Of a DNA stretch of 64,000 nt, positions 1-8,284 are shown one piece after another. How positions within the stretch are numbered: position 1 is the first letter of the stretch; each line of letters begins with the position of its first letter. Below the pieces are notes generated by a model. The model was given only the letters and a program-made list of their open reading frames with translations, had not been told where the DNA came from and did not search any database. This DNA comes from an uncultured bacterium (GTDB taxonomy: Bacteria > Bacillota > Clostridia > Lachnospirales > Lachnospiraceae). The stretch covers positions 16,226 through 80,225 of the forward strand of contig CANRWP010000005.1 in NCBI GenBank assembly GCA_947643595.1, given 5' to 3'. Made by a program: the position numbers and the translations under genes.

Positions 1-383
1 TCCGATGACATTCGGATTGGAATGTGCGATAACATGGGTATCCCACTCTCCTATGTAGAGCCCTTCCCAGTTTTTCAGGCCTTCATAAAAATATTCCGTA
101 TATTCCTGCGCCGCCGCCTGCTTTTCCGCATTGCCCGCGTCCTTCAAAGTTCCCTGACCACCGGGGCTTTGCTGAACGCACTCAGCATATCCTCCTGTCG
201 TGTCACATGCTCTTCGATCACCGCAGTCTGACCCGCCAGCATACTTTCCATATGATTCCGTTCCGATTCCTGCATCATACCGTTCAGCGTTTTGTTTGCC
301 GTTATATAGAGCAGGCTCATACATAACATAACGATCAGCATGATCCCAAGTGTAATCTTTCTGCTTAATTTCCAGTTTTTCAT
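1..383 (-). pseudogene. Methyl-accepting chemotaxis protein, 5' part, frameshifted and cut by window edge
   Basis: This is the N-terminus of a membrane chemoreceptor that would sense an extracellular ligand and signal to CheA. The start at 383 (MKNWKLSRKI) has a good site, GGAGAAGGGACA, just upstream. Residues about 8-27 are a membrane segment followed by an extracellular helix. After VVREL the frame hits TGA at 144-146. One extra T in the short T run there restores a frame open to position 1, which reads GLYIGEWDTHVIAHSNP, a stretch typical of dCache-type chemoreceptor sensor domains. The break is therefore a one-base deletion, either real or a sequence error. The methyl-accepting and CheA-contact part would lie outside the window. 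Confidence 0.75.
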
Positions 384-464
384 TGTCCCTTCTCCTGTTG
401 TCATTTTTCATTCTTTTACTGTCTCTATAATGTATTTCTCTGTTATCCGATTTATCCGCCCGCA

Positions 465-2567
465 TCACCCCCCGGAAAGCAGCGGTTCATTCAGCACCTC
501 ACAGCCCGGCAGCACAAACCGTCCTTCCTCAATGATCACCACAACGCTTCCATCCGCCCTGACCGCGGAAACCTCCCCCAGTTCATCGTAGGGAATCGTG
601 ATATCCGTGTGACAATTGAAATATGCCTGCTCCGGGTGCTCCTTCCTGACAAGAGACTTCTCGTTATCCCTGGCAATGATCTCCTTGCCATCAGGGTTAT
701 ATACCGCCACATCCTCCGCATGGGAATAACAGGTATCTCCCACCGCAAAATGGGGACCCATCTTCTCCGCGATCAGGATCGGCAGCTTATCCTCGATCTC
801 AAGGCGCTTTGCCGCCACATATGCCGTGGTATTCGTGCCGATGGCAAACTCCCCGAGAGGCAGCGTGTCATGGTGAAACAGCACCGTATCTCTGACCAGC
901 TTCTTATTCTCCGCCTCCGTCTCAAAATTGGCGCAGTTATAATCCGTCACCATGCCGTCCCGGAAAGTCAGTTCCAGGTTCTCATACTGCAGTTCGTTCA
1001 AAAATACTTTTGTCACATGCAGCGTCCCCTCGGTACCCGCGAGAAGGGGCGATGTGAACACTTCCCCCACCGGGATATTGACATCCGCCACACAGTTTTC
1101 AAAGTTCGTCTGATGCGCCCGGTCCGTCAGCTTATGCAACATCACCTTCATATCGGTGCGGTTCTCCCCCATCCCTCTGATGATGCAGTACTCCGCCTCA
1201 TCCAGCGCATCGATGATCCTCTGCTGGATATTCCTGTAGAGGTTATAGTCCAGCGTATTCAGGCGGATCGTCTCCTCAAAAACTTCCTCGAAACGCGCCC
1301 CGATATCCGGCACCGGAAAGGCGATGATCGTGAAGCTGCGCTCCTCCCCCTTGATATATTCGTTGGTGATCTGCCCCGCTCCCGACGCGTACTCCACCGA
1401 TAATTTCTGCTGCTTCTCCGTCAGCTTCACCGCGCAGTCCTTATTCTCCGGCGTAAAATCCGCCTCCCCGAAGATCTCCATCACGGCAGGCCCTGCGTGC
1501 ACAAAAGCCCACTCCCTGTTCTCCTCAAAACTGTTTTTTAAAAGTTCCAGCTTCCGGTTTACCAGCTTTTTATCCAGAACAAGCCCGATATCCTCTCTGT
1601 GGTCATAGTCAAACTGCTTATTCGCCGCGGCGCCGTAGACGCCGATCCGGTTTATTCCTTTCCCCTCCAGAATACTCACCGCCTGGCGGTATATGACAGG
1701 CTTAAGCCCCATCTTCTCAAAATTTTTCACCGCCGCCCGGATGATCCGCTCAAACCCCAGATGATAGCGGATGTTCACCGTCTTTTTCTTCGACAGATCC
1801 TTTCTGCCCAGCACAAAACCCATTCGGTAGCCTTCCGTGTAGGTGTCCGCGATCAGCTGTATCTTCTCCTCTGGAAGCCCCCGCAGATAGTCCGCCATTC
1901 TCTCTTCCTGCTTCGTCACATACTCCCCGTAGGCATAGAGAAAACGATTATCCGACAAATCCGCCTCCATCACGATCTTCGCGCAGAAATCCTCCGCCGG
2001 ATCTACCTGTGTCCGCACCCGCCTCTCCATCACCACTTCCGAATAATCGCTGACATACCAGTACAGAATTTCCCGGATCTCCTCCGGCTTCGGGCCTTCA
2101 ACCCCATCCTCCCAGGCGCTCTCAAAGGCGCCGTAAACTTCCAACAGCAGCTCCTGCCTGATCGCCAGCTCCTGCGCCCTTCTCTCATAGCAGGCGGCGA
2201 TCTGCGCCCGCATCTCCGCCGCCAGCGCACATAAAAGCTGGCTGTACTCCCCCAGCCTCTCCTGACACACCGCCGGATTTGACCAGCTCGCGCCATAATT
2301 TTCCGGCAGTATCTCCTCATACAGGCCGCGGTTTAGCTCCCGCAGCTCCTCCAGGGAATCCTTCTCTCCATCGCCGGAGCGCAGATACTTATTTAACTTA
2401 CAGCACACATTGCAGAACGAAAACTGGCTCCGGAAATAGCACAAAAAAGAATCTTTTCCTTCTTCCTCCCGATCCCCGTCGAGCGAATCCAATATTTCCG
2501 AGATCCGTCCCTCCGCCAGTTCCAGACGCTCCGCGTAAATTTCTTCCTTGTCCCGATACAGTAACAC
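465..2567 (-). CDS. M29-family metallo-aminopeptidase with long N-terminal extension
   Basis: Likely cytosolic aminopeptidase of the M29 (AmpS/aminopeptidase T) family, which removes N-terminal residues using a two-metal centre. The C-terminal 400 residues hold the family's expected metal ligands in order: Glu in GEVFTSPLLAGTEG, Glu in GEFAIGTN, His in GPHFAVGDTCY, and His/Asp in NCHTDITIP. The start is GTG at 2567 with GGAGG eight bases upstream. The protein is 700 aa, whereas classic M29 enzymes are about 410 aa. The extra roughly 290 residues are mostly helical, carry a Cys cluster (CNVCCK) near the N-terminus, and are not recognised. No signal peptide is seen. It stands alone between a chemoreceptor and a small membrane protein. 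Confidence 0.85.
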   Translation of the reverse strand: MLLYRDKEEIYAERLELAEGRISEILDSLDGDREEEGKDSFLCYFRSQFSFCNVCCKLNKYLRSGDGEKDSLEELRELNRGLYEEILPENYGASWSNPAVCQERLGEYSQLLCALAAEMRAQIAACYERRAQELAIRQELLLEVYGAFESAWEDGVEGPKPEEIREILYWYVSDYSEVVMERRVRTQVDPAEDFCAKIVMEADLSDNRFLYAYGEYVTKQEERMADYLRGLPEEKIQLIADTYTEGYRMGFVLGRKDLSKKKTVNIRYHLGFERIIRAAVKNFEKMGLKPVIYRQAVSILEGKGINRIGVYGAAANKQFDYDHREDIGLVLDKKLVNRKLELLKNSFEENREWAFVHAGPAVMEIFGEADFTPENKDCAVKLTEKQQKLSVEYASGAGQITNEYIKGEERSFTIIAFPVPDIGARFEEVFEETIRLNTLDYNLYRNIQQRIIDALDEAEYCIIRGMGENRTDMKVMLHKLTDRAHQTNFENCVADVNIPVGEVFTSPLLAGTEGTLHVTKVFLNELQYENLELTFRDGMVTDYNCANFETEAENKKLVRDTVLFHHDTLPLGEFAIGTNTTAYVAAKRLEIEDKLPILIAEKMGPHFAVGDTCYSHAEDVAVYNPDGKEIIARDNEKSLVRKEHPEQAYFNCHTDITIPYDELGEVSAVRADGSVVVIIEEGRFVLPGCEVLNEPLLSGG

Positions 2568-2615
2568 TTGTTATTCCTCCATGCCTTCCATTAATTCTGA
2601 AAAATTTACCCATAC

Positions 2616-2933
2616 TCAGAGCAGCGCTCCCGCATACAGGATCAGACTCACCAGCCCGATCGCCAGCAGATTCAGCGCGATTCCGACATAGCAGAACAGA
2701 TAAAACTTATCTTTTTCCATCCTGCCGAGCACTCCCAGTACCACGCCGACAAAGGCAAAGATCATGGCAAGAAAGCAGGCCGATCCATACCTCATATTTT
2801 CTGCCCCCTTATCCACATAGGATAAATATGCCGCCAGAATAAGGGATGCTGACGACAGTACGCCCAATATGGTAGACATGATCGCTTTTCTGGGATGTTC
2901 CTTATTGGTAAAAATATAATTTTTCTTCGCCAT
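2616..2933 (-). CDS. Small membrane protein, DUF6142-like
   Basis: A 105-aa protein of unknown function. After a basic N-terminus (MAKKNYIFTNKEHPRK) it has three hydrophobic segments at about residues 18-37, 49-70 and 80-103, so it should span the membrane three times with a cytosolic N-terminus. The pattern matches the DUF6142 proteins common in Lachnospiraceae. A GGAG sits about eight bases upstream of the ATG. It lies just downstream of the pyrE terminator and upstream of the M29 peptidase, all in one direction, and could be read separately. No function is proposed. Confidence 0.65.
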   Translation of the reverse strand: MAKKNYIFTNKEHPRKAIMSTILGVLSSASLILAAYLSYVDKGAENMRYGSACFLAMIFAFVGVVLGVLGRMEKDKFYLFCYVGIALNLLAIGLVSLILYAGALL

Positions 2934-2961
2934 CCGACATTCTCCGCACTATCACATAAAC

Positions 2962-2990
2962 GAAAAGGGCACTTCCCGCGGAAAGCACCC
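2962..2990 (-). terminator. Rho-independent terminator of the pyrE operon
   Basis: On the minus strand an 11-bp stem, GGGTGCTTTCC paired with GGGAAGTGCCC (some G-U pairs), closes a two-base loop and is followed by TTTT. It sits eight bases after the stop of the 50-aa ORF, which supports that ORF being the last gene of the pyrE transcript. Confidence 0.8.
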
Positions 2991-2997
2991 GTCCATG

Positions 2998-3150
2998 CTA
3001 AAACAACATCTTTGATTTTCTGGAAAGAAGTTTTGCTCCGCTGATGATCAACAACACTCCTCCCGTCACACCTGCCACAATACCGATCACACCGAGTACA
3101 ATATTCAGTGCGCCCGTGCCGTTCAATGTCTTAAAAGTTTTTTCTTCCAT
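2998..3150 (-). CDS. 50-aa membrane protein downstream of pyrE
   Basis: The ORF begins MEEKTFKTLNG and ends SRKSKMLF. It has a consensus site, AGGAGG, seven bases before the ATG. The middle (about residues 14-38) is one long Gly/Val/Ile-rich hydrophobic helix, flanked by an acidic/polar N-terminus and a basic tail. This fits a single- or double-pass small membrane protein with the positive end inside. It starts 15 bases after the pyrE stop and ends eight bases before a strong terminator, so it is very likely co-transcribed with pyrE. The family is not recognised. Confidence 0.7.
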   Translation of the reverse strand: MEEKTFKTLNGTGALNIVLGVIGIVAGVTGGVLLIISGAKLLSRKSKMLF

Positions 3151-3165
3151 GTTCCGCCTCCTGTT

Positions 3166-3837
3166 CTACGCTCCGTACTGCGCATAGTATGCGTCTATTG
3201 CCGCTTTCAAAGTATCATCGATATAAACTTTCCCTCTGTAAGGACGGTTATACAGATGCTCCACCACTTCCTCCATCGTCACGATCGCCGCGGTCGGAAA
3301 ACCATATGTCTCGGAAATTTCCCTCAGGGCGCTCTTTTCTCCTTTGCCTCTCTCCATCCTGTCCACGCTGACCACCAGGCCGCAGACCTGCACCTCCCCC
3401 TGGGCGCGGATGATCGGCAGCGTCTCCTCTATGGAGGTTCCCGCCGTAGTCACATCCTCGATCAGGAGCACCTTATCGCCTGCCGCAAGCGGACTCCCTA
3501 ACAGGATTCCCTTATCGCCGTGATCCTTTAACTCTTTCCTGTTGGAACAGTATTTGATATCCTTATCATATTGTTCGGAGATCGCGATGGACGCTGCCAC
3601 GCTTAAGGGAATCCCCTTGTATGCCGGTCCGAACAGCACATCAAAATCAAGCCCGAACTTATCATGGATCGCTTTCGCGTAATAGCCGCCCAGCTTCCGA
3701 AGCTGCGCCCCCGTCCGGTAAAACCCCGTGTTGACAAAAAACGGTGTCTTTCTGCCGCTCTTTGTGACAAAATCCCCGAATTTCAGCACATCGCTGTCCA
3801 CCATAAACTCGATAAATTCCTCTTTATATCTTTCCAT
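3166..3837 (-). CDS. pyrE: Orotate phosphoribosyltransferase
   Basis: Catalyses orotate + PRPP to OMP + PPi, the fifth step of pyrimidine synthesis, in the cytosol. The PRPP-binding motif VLLIEDVTTAGTSI is intact near residue 120, and the orotate-side segment DVLFGPAYKGIPL is present. At 223 aa the length is normal for the family. The start at 3837 has AAGGAG about 10 bases upstream. A promoter of its own is seen at 3911-3939. pyrF lies about 2 kb upstream on the same strand but in a separate transcript, so the pyr genes here are scattered rather than in one operon. Confidence 0.95.
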   Translation of the reverse strand: MERYKEEFIEFMVDSDVLKFGDFVTKSGRKTPFFVNTGFYRTGAQLRKLGGYYAKAIHDKFGLDFDVLFGPAYKGIPLSVAASIAISEQYDKDIKYCSNRKELKDHGDKGILLGSPLAAGDKVLLIEDVTTAGTSIEETLPIIRAQGEVQVCGLVVSVDRMERGKGEKSALREISETYGFPTAAIVTMEEVVEHLYNRPYRGKVYIDDTLKAAIDAYYAQYGA

Positions 3838-3910
3838 ATACCGGCGCTCTCCTTATTCTTCGTATTTCACCTGAATTGCCACAGCTTTTATCGCTCGAAT
3901 TTCCTTCCCA

Positions 3911-3939
3911 ATTTTACCATATTTACCGCCTGTAATCAA
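3911..3939 (-). promoter_or_regulatory. Sigma-A promoter for pyrE
   Basis: Minus strand TTGATT (3939-3934), 17-bp spacer, TAAAAT (3916-3911). This puts the transcript start about 65 bases before the pyrE ATG. No PyrR-type attenuator hairpin was recognised in that leader. Confidence 0.65.
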
Positions 3940-3982
3940 CTGTTTTGTTCTGCATGGCAGTCGCTTTGAATCTACAAATCGT

Positions 3983-5368
3983 TTAAAACTTTTCTCCGAC
4001 GATCCCCATCTGCCCTTCCGTCAGCTCCCACTCCGTGTTCACCTCCACGATCACATCCCCGTAACAGATCACATATTCCTTCTCCGCCTCATCGTCCCAG
4101 TACACGCGGTATGCCTCGTCCGCACCCCAGGGCGCGGCGTCCATCCCGCGCAGTTCATGGTACGATGCCTCTCCGTTATATTCCTGCGAGTAAAAATAGT
4201 TGTCCTTCACGGCCCGCAGACACCAGTCGTAGAGGAACGGCATTTTGATCTTCGTGACCGTGTATCTCATGCCGGGGAGGTTCCCGACGTCCCGCCTCGG
4301 CATCTGCCACGCCTCGATTCTGGCGAGGACAAAGGATTCCTTCTCCGTCAGCTCATAGGAATACAGCCCCCGGGGATTCCCGCCAAATTCCCCCTGCAGC
4401 AGCTCCTCCACCGTAAAAGGCAGTTCGTCGCATCCCGCCTCATACGTCCTGCCGTTGTATTCGTAAGTCTCAGACATCCCCCTGCCGGAGAAATTCCCTC
4501 TGATCACCATGAGAAACATGCCGTGCACCATGGCGATGAAGAACAGAACACCGATGACAATAACCGTCAGCCGGTTCACCGCCGCAGACACGCCCTTTCG
4601 CTTCATCCAGCCGGAAACTCCCACGATCAGCGCCGTCAGCACCCCCATCGTCAGAAACATATAGAAAAAGACGCGCGCCAGCCTGCCGCTGCTCAAAAAA
4701 AACATTTCCAGTAAAATAAAGAAAATCACGAAATACGGCAGCAAGCTCCAGACTCTGCCGACGCCCTCCGCCGGGACAAAACGCCCGCTCTCCTCCGCAG
4801 CCCTCTTCGCCTTTTTGTACCAGAGAAAGTAGCGGACGATCTCCCTGATTACGTAGACCGCAAACAGCGTCCCTGCCAGAAGGAGAAACAGCACCGCATT
4901 GTCCGCCAGCGTCCCCAGCGGATCACATCCGAACCTCTGCAGGTTTATCCCCACCTGCAGCAGCCAGGAAGCCAGCAGAAGGATATAGGGGAACACATAA
5001 CTCTTCTTCGCCGACTGGTGAACCTTCTCCACCTCCATCACGGCGTCCGTCTCGATCGGCACCGGATCCTCTTTTTCATTGTAAAAAATCTGCATCTGCT
5101 CGTTTGTCGCCGCCAGCTTCCAGCCCGCATGTTCGCAGAAGTCCCAGAAAAGCCTCTGTTCCTCGGACCCATCTGCCTCAAAGACGGATTTCTTCGGAAA
5201 ATAGGTCACAGAGAAACATATCTTTCTCGGCTCGATCCTGCGAAATACCCAGTTTACAGAGATCTTTTCCAACATCCAGCCCTGCTCGGCCTGCTCCTCC
5301 AGATATTTCCGGATGCCGGCTTTGTCGTAGAATGTGAACTTCGGTATACATCTCTTCGTCTCTCTCAT
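3983..5368 (-). CDS. DUF2812 membrane protein
   Basis: A 461-aa protein with an N-terminal cytosolic DUF2812 domain (about residues 8-110; aromatic-rich, with LEEQAEQGWMLEKI). It is followed by at least four hydrophobic segments between about residues 125 and 290 and a C-terminal extracytoplasmic domain of about 160 aa. ATG at 5368 is preferred over GTG at 5371 because AAGGAGG lies seven bases upstream of it. The start overlaps the PadR stop as TGATG, so translation is coupled. In this family the PadR gene next door usually controls the membrane protein. The substrate or signal is unknown. Confidence 0.8.
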   Translation of the reverse strand: MRETKRCIPKFTFYDKAGIRKYLEEQAEQGWMLEKISVNWVFRRIEPRKICFSVTYFPKKSVFEADGSEEQRLFWDFCEHAGWKLAATNEQMQIFYNEKEDPVPIETDAVMEVEKVHQSAKKSYVFPYILLLASWLLQVGINLQRFGCDPLGTLADNAVLFLLLAGTLFAVYVIREIVRYFLWYKKAKRAAEESGRFVPAEGVGRVWSLLPYFVIFFILLEMFFLSSGRLARVFFYMFLTMGVLTALIVGVSGWMKRKGVSAAVNRLTVIVIGVLFFIAMVHGMFLMVIRGNFSGRGMSETYEYNGRTYEAGCDELPFTVEELLQGEFGGNPRGLYSYELTEKESFVLARIEAWQMPRRDVGNLPGMRYTVTKIKMPFLYDWCLRAVKDNYFYSQEYNGEASYHELRGMDAAPWGADEAYRVYWDDEAEKEYVICYGDVIVEVNTEWELTEGQMGIVGEKF

Positions 5369-5724
5369 CACTGCACCTCCTTATCTTCCTCACCGCAAGC
5401 TCTCCGTGAACCATCCTCTCCGAAAATCCGCCGGTAATCCGCCGCCTGCGCCTGGATACGCCCGTACTCTCTCTCCAGCATATCCCGCCCCTTTTTCGTC
5501 AGGATATAGCTGCGCTTCCTGCCCTCCATCTTCGTCTCCCGTATCATGTCCGCCTCCAGAAACTGCTCCAACAGGGTATAGAGAGTGCCGGAGCCAACGC
5601 TCACCCTGCCGTCCGTCATGGCGGGCACCCTGTCCAGAATGTCCATCCCGTAACACTCCTCCTTCAGACAGAGCAATGTGTAAAACATCTGCTCCGTCAG
5701 CGTCTGAAATTTAAGGCGCGGCAT
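5368..5724 (-). CDS. PadR-family transcriptional regulator
   Basis: A 118-aa winged-helix DNA-binding protein. The PadR signature is clear: LTEQMFYTLLCLKEECYGMDI, then GRVSVGSGTLYTLLEQF for the recognition region and the wing GRKRSYILTKKG. PadR proteins are dimeric repressors that usually control their own operon plus a membrane partner. Here the next gene (DUF2812) overlaps it by one base, and two palindromes cover the promoter (5738-5796), strongly suggesting self-repression. A G-rich ribosome site (GGGGGGTGAT) precedes the ATG. Confidence 0.92.
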   Translation of the reverse strand: MPRLKFQTLTEQMFYTLLCLKEECYGMDILDRVPAMTDGRVSVGSGTLYTLLEQFLEADMIRETKMEGRKRSYILTKKGRDMLEREYGRIQAQAADYRRIFGEDGSRRACGEEDKEVQ

Positions 5725-5737
5725 CTCATCACCCCCC

Positions 5738-5796
5738 TATTCTCGATAATCGAGTATTCCTGTTTTCATTATATTCTCGAATATCGAGAATGTCAA
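5738..5796 (-). promoter_or_regulatory. PadR operon promoter with two overlapping palindromic operators
   Basis: Minus strand TTGACA (5796-5791), 17-bp spacer, TATAAT (5773-5768), a near-perfect promoter. The whole spacer is an inverted repeat, TTCTCGA-3-TCGAGAA (5774-5790). A second copy with one arm mismatch, centred at 5748, lies just past the predicted start. The two centres are 34 bp apart, about three helical turns, so two dimers would bind the same DNA face. This is a likely PadR operator pair, inferred from position and symmetry. Confidence 0.8.
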
Positions 5797-5797
5797 C

Positions 5798-5839
5798 AAA
5801 AAAGACGGCCGTCTCCTGTCCTGGCAGAAAACAGCCGTC
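5798..5839 (-). terminator. Rho-independent terminator of pyrF
   Basis: On the minus strand GACGGCTGTTTTC pairs with GGAGACGGCCGTC (13 bp with G-U pairs) around a 10-base loop, followed by TTTTTT. It ends transcription from pyrF two bases before the PadR -35 box. Confidence 0.8.
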
Positions 5840-5854
5840 ATTCTATTCGCATTT

Positions 5855-6781
5855 CTATCTTTTTTCGAGCGCCTGCGCAATATCCTCCCTCATGTCCAGC
5901 ACGGCCGCCCTTGACGCCTCGCCGAAATGTTCCGCGCCGTACTTTCCGTACTCCTCCTGCTGCCATGCGGCGATGATGCCCCTGGAGGAATTGACGATGG
6001 CTCCCAGCCCGTCCGCGTTGAAGAAATGCACGAGATCTGCACCCTTTCCGCCCTGAGCGCCGTAACCCGGCACCAGAATATAGGCCTTCGGCATGATCTT
6101 CCGGAGGATCTTCCCCATCTCGGGATAGGTCGCTCCCACCACCGCGCCCACATAGCTGTAAGAATCGCCCATGCATTCTTCTCCCCATTCGGCCACCTTC
6201 TCGCCCACATGCTCATACAGAGGCCTGCCGTCGATCAGCCTGTCCTGGAACTCCCCGCTGCTGGGGTTGGACGTCTTTACCAGCACGAAGATACCTTTTT
6301 TCTCCTCCCGGCATACCTTCACAAAGGGCTTCACGCCGTCCGAACCGAGATAGGGATTCACCGTGGCAAAATCCTCGTCGAAGGCGGCGATCCGCTTTGT
6401 CCCCACCGTCACCTTTCCGAGATGCGCCGTTGCGTAGGCCGCCGAGGTGGAACCAATATCCCCTCTCTTCACGTCCCCGATCACGACCAGCCCTTTCTCC
6501 TTACAGTACTTCACAGTCTTCTCGAAAGCCTTTAATCCCTCCAGACCAAACTGCTCGTACATCGCGATCTGCGGCTTCACGGCGGGAATCAAATCACAGG
6601 TGTTATCTATAATCTCCCTGTTGAACTCCCATATCGCCTGTGCCGCCCCCTCCAGAGTTTCGCCGCACTCTGAAAAAGCTTTCTCCAGAATCTGCTCCGG
6701 AATATAGGAAAGCATGGGATCAAGCCCCACCACGATGGGCGCTCCCGTCTCCCTGATCCTGCTTACCAATCTGTTGATCAT
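5855..6781 (-). CDS. pyrF: Orotidine 5'-phosphate decarboxylase, type 2
   Basis: Converts OMP to UMP, the last step of UMP synthesis. The active-site Asp/Lys/Asp array is in VVIGDVKRGDIGSTS near residue 90, and the phosphate loop region contains VPGYGAQGG. At 308 aa it is of the longer type 2 class, not the roughly 240-aa class. ATG at 6781 (MINRLVSRI) is chosen over upstream in-frame starts because GGAGG lies seven bases before it and family members begin here. The preceding TPR lipoprotein gene ends 71 bases upstream, so the two may share a transcript. A strong terminator follows. Confidence 0.95.
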   Translation of the reverse strand: MINRLVSRIRETGAPIVVGLDPMLSYIPEQILEKAFSECGETLEGAAQAIWEFNREIIDNTCDLIPAVKPQIAMYEQFGLEGLKAFEKTVKYCKEKGLVVIGDVKRGDIGSTSAAYATAHLGKVTVGTKRIAAFDEDFATVNPYLGSDGVKPFVKVCREEKKGIFVLVKTSNPSSGEFQDRLIDGRPLYEHVGEKVAEWGEECMGDSYSYVGAVVGATYPEMGKILRKIMPKAYILVPGYGAQGGKGADLVHFFNADGLGAIVNSSRGIIAAWQQEEYGKYGAEHFGEASRAAVLDMREDIAQALEKR

Positions 6782-6852
6782 GTCATTCCCTCCTGTATTT
6801 TTCATTCTTCCCCGCTCTCTCGGCGCAGTAACGGATCCATCCCTCCGCCGCG

Positions 6853-7923
6853 TCACCTCGAGCGCAAAAATTCATTTTCCCTGACCGCCGTCTCGTCGTC
6901 CGGATAGTCCTGTATGTATTTGCTCATCAGCTGCGCCGCCTGCTTGAAGTTTCCCTGCCTCTCGTTGACCACGATCTGATTGAAGGACAGAGTCTGTCTG
7001 AGCGCCGCATCCTCCAGCGCCAGTCCGGATTGCAGGGCGGAAAGCGCCGATTCATAATCCTCCAGCTGCACATAGCAAAGCGCCAGCTGGTTGTAGATCA
7101 GCGCGCTCTCCCCCTGATCCTGCAGATAGGACAGATAGACGCTGGCGGCGTAATTGTACTCCCCCAGGTTCTCCCAGGTCTTCCCGAGATAGTAGGTGGC
7201 CTGCGCGTCCCCCGCGTCCCTGGCCTGCTCCAGATAATTTCTGGCCGACTCGAAGTCTCCCAGATAAAAATATATCCGCCCCTTGTCATAATTGCCCATA
7301 TCCTTCGGCGCTTTCTGGATCACCGACTCCAGATAAGCGGTTCCCATCTCCTGATATCCGGTCTCATCCATCACCTTATAAATTTCGATCAGCTGATCGT
7401 AGTCCGTGGGCGCCAGCTCGATCGCCTTGTCAAAATCCGGCTTGGCCAGCTCATAATTCCCCATCCGGATCTGCACGATCCCCCGCATAAAATAGGCCTC
7501 CCTCGCATCGCCCTTCAGCGCCAGGACCGCGTCATAGACTTTCTTCGCGTCCTCCGACCGCCCAGCCTTGTAGTAGGCAGTGGCCAGATAATAGTTCACA
7601 TCGTAATCCATGGCGTCCGGAATACAGCTGCCCGAGGAAAGGCACTGCTCCAGCGCCGCTGCCGCCTCCGCGTACCTCGCCAGCCCCAGATTCGCCAGCC
7701 CCTGCCCCCGGAAGATCAGTCTTTTGTCCTCCCCCGACACAAGAGCCTTGTCAAAACAGGCGAGCGCGTCCTCATAGCGCAGTTCCTCGATGGCCGCCAT
7801 TCCCGCACTGATATTGCTGTTCTTCTCCTTGCCGCCGCAGCCCGTGCAGAGCATTCCCGCACACAAGACCGCAGTGAACGCTGCCTTTATTCTGATCCTT
7901 TTTTTCATCCGCTGTACCGTCAT
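6853..7923 (-). CDS. TPR-repeat lipoprotein
   Basis: A 356-aa secreted lipoprotein. The N-terminus is basic (MKKRIRIK), then a hydrophobic stretch and a lipobox LCTGC, so the Cys should be lipidated and the rest held outside the membrane. From about residue 40 to the end there are about eight to nine tetratricopeptide-like repeats, for example YEDALACFDKAL, YAEAAAALEQCL and YELAKPDFDKAIEL. These usually act as protein-binding scaffolds. No enzyme motif is present. It precedes pyrF on the same strand. The ribosome site is weak for either possible start (7923 or the ATG five codons later). The partner is unknown. Confidence 0.8.
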   Translation of the reverse strand: MTVQRMKKRIRIKAAFTAVLCAGMLCTGCGGKEKNSNISAGMAAIEELRYEDALACFDKALVSGEDKRLIFRGQGLANLGLARYAEAAAALEQCLSSGSCIPDAMDYDVNYYLATAYYKAGRSEDAKKVYDAVLALKGDAREAYFMRGIVQIRMGNYELAKPDFDKAIELAPTDYDQLIEIYKVMDETGYQEMGTAYLESVIQKAPKDMGNYDKGRIYFYLGDFESARNYLEQARDAGDAQATYYLGKTWENLGEYNYAASVYLSYLQDQGESALIYNQLALCYVQLEDYESALSALQSGLALEDAALRQTLSFNQIVVNERQGNFKQAAQLMSKYIQDYPDDETAVRENEFLRSR

Positions 7924-7953
7924 CTATATTTCCCGTGTTCTCCCGCTGCCACT

Positions 7954-8175
7954 TCACACGATGCCCCCGGCATCTTCACAACAGTATAACAAAATCTTCG
8001 ACATTTTTCTATAAAAACTTCTCCGGTCATCCCGAAACCCTTTGTGCAGACAGTCCATCTCGTACAAAACCTCCGGATCCTTCCCCCTCAGATCCGCAAT
8101 ACAATGGATCCCGATATTCTGCAGATGTTTTTCCATATTGTCGCCTATTCCCGGTATTTTTTTCAGATTGCTCAT
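7954..8175 (-). CDS. Short helix-hairpin-helix protein, Cdd1-like
   Basis: A 73-aa protein with a helix-hairpin-helix core, KKIPGIGDNMEKHLQNIGI, then DLRGKDPEVLYEMDCLHKGFRDDR, which matches the small 'pathogenicity locus' Cdd1 family found across Firmicutes. The helix-hairpin-helix suggests non-specific DNA binding. Family members I recall run about 85-95 aa and end in a Trp/Lys-rich tail, whereas this one has a shorter, different end (after RRSFYRKM), so its C-terminus may be eroded. A GGAGG site precedes the ATG. It is divergent from the choloylglycine hydrolase. Confidence 0.65.
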   Translation of the reverse strand: MSNLKKIPGIGDNMEKHLQNIGIHCIADLRGKDPEVLYEMDCLHKGFRDDRRSFYRKMSKILLYCCEDAGGIV

Positions 8176-8284
8176 CCTGTCTCCGCCTCCTTTCGTTCCA
8201 GTATAACTTATTTTCTGAAATTTTTATAGCTATGGAACCGCAATATTGTATATAATAATAAAAACGTTCAGAAAGGACTATGGT

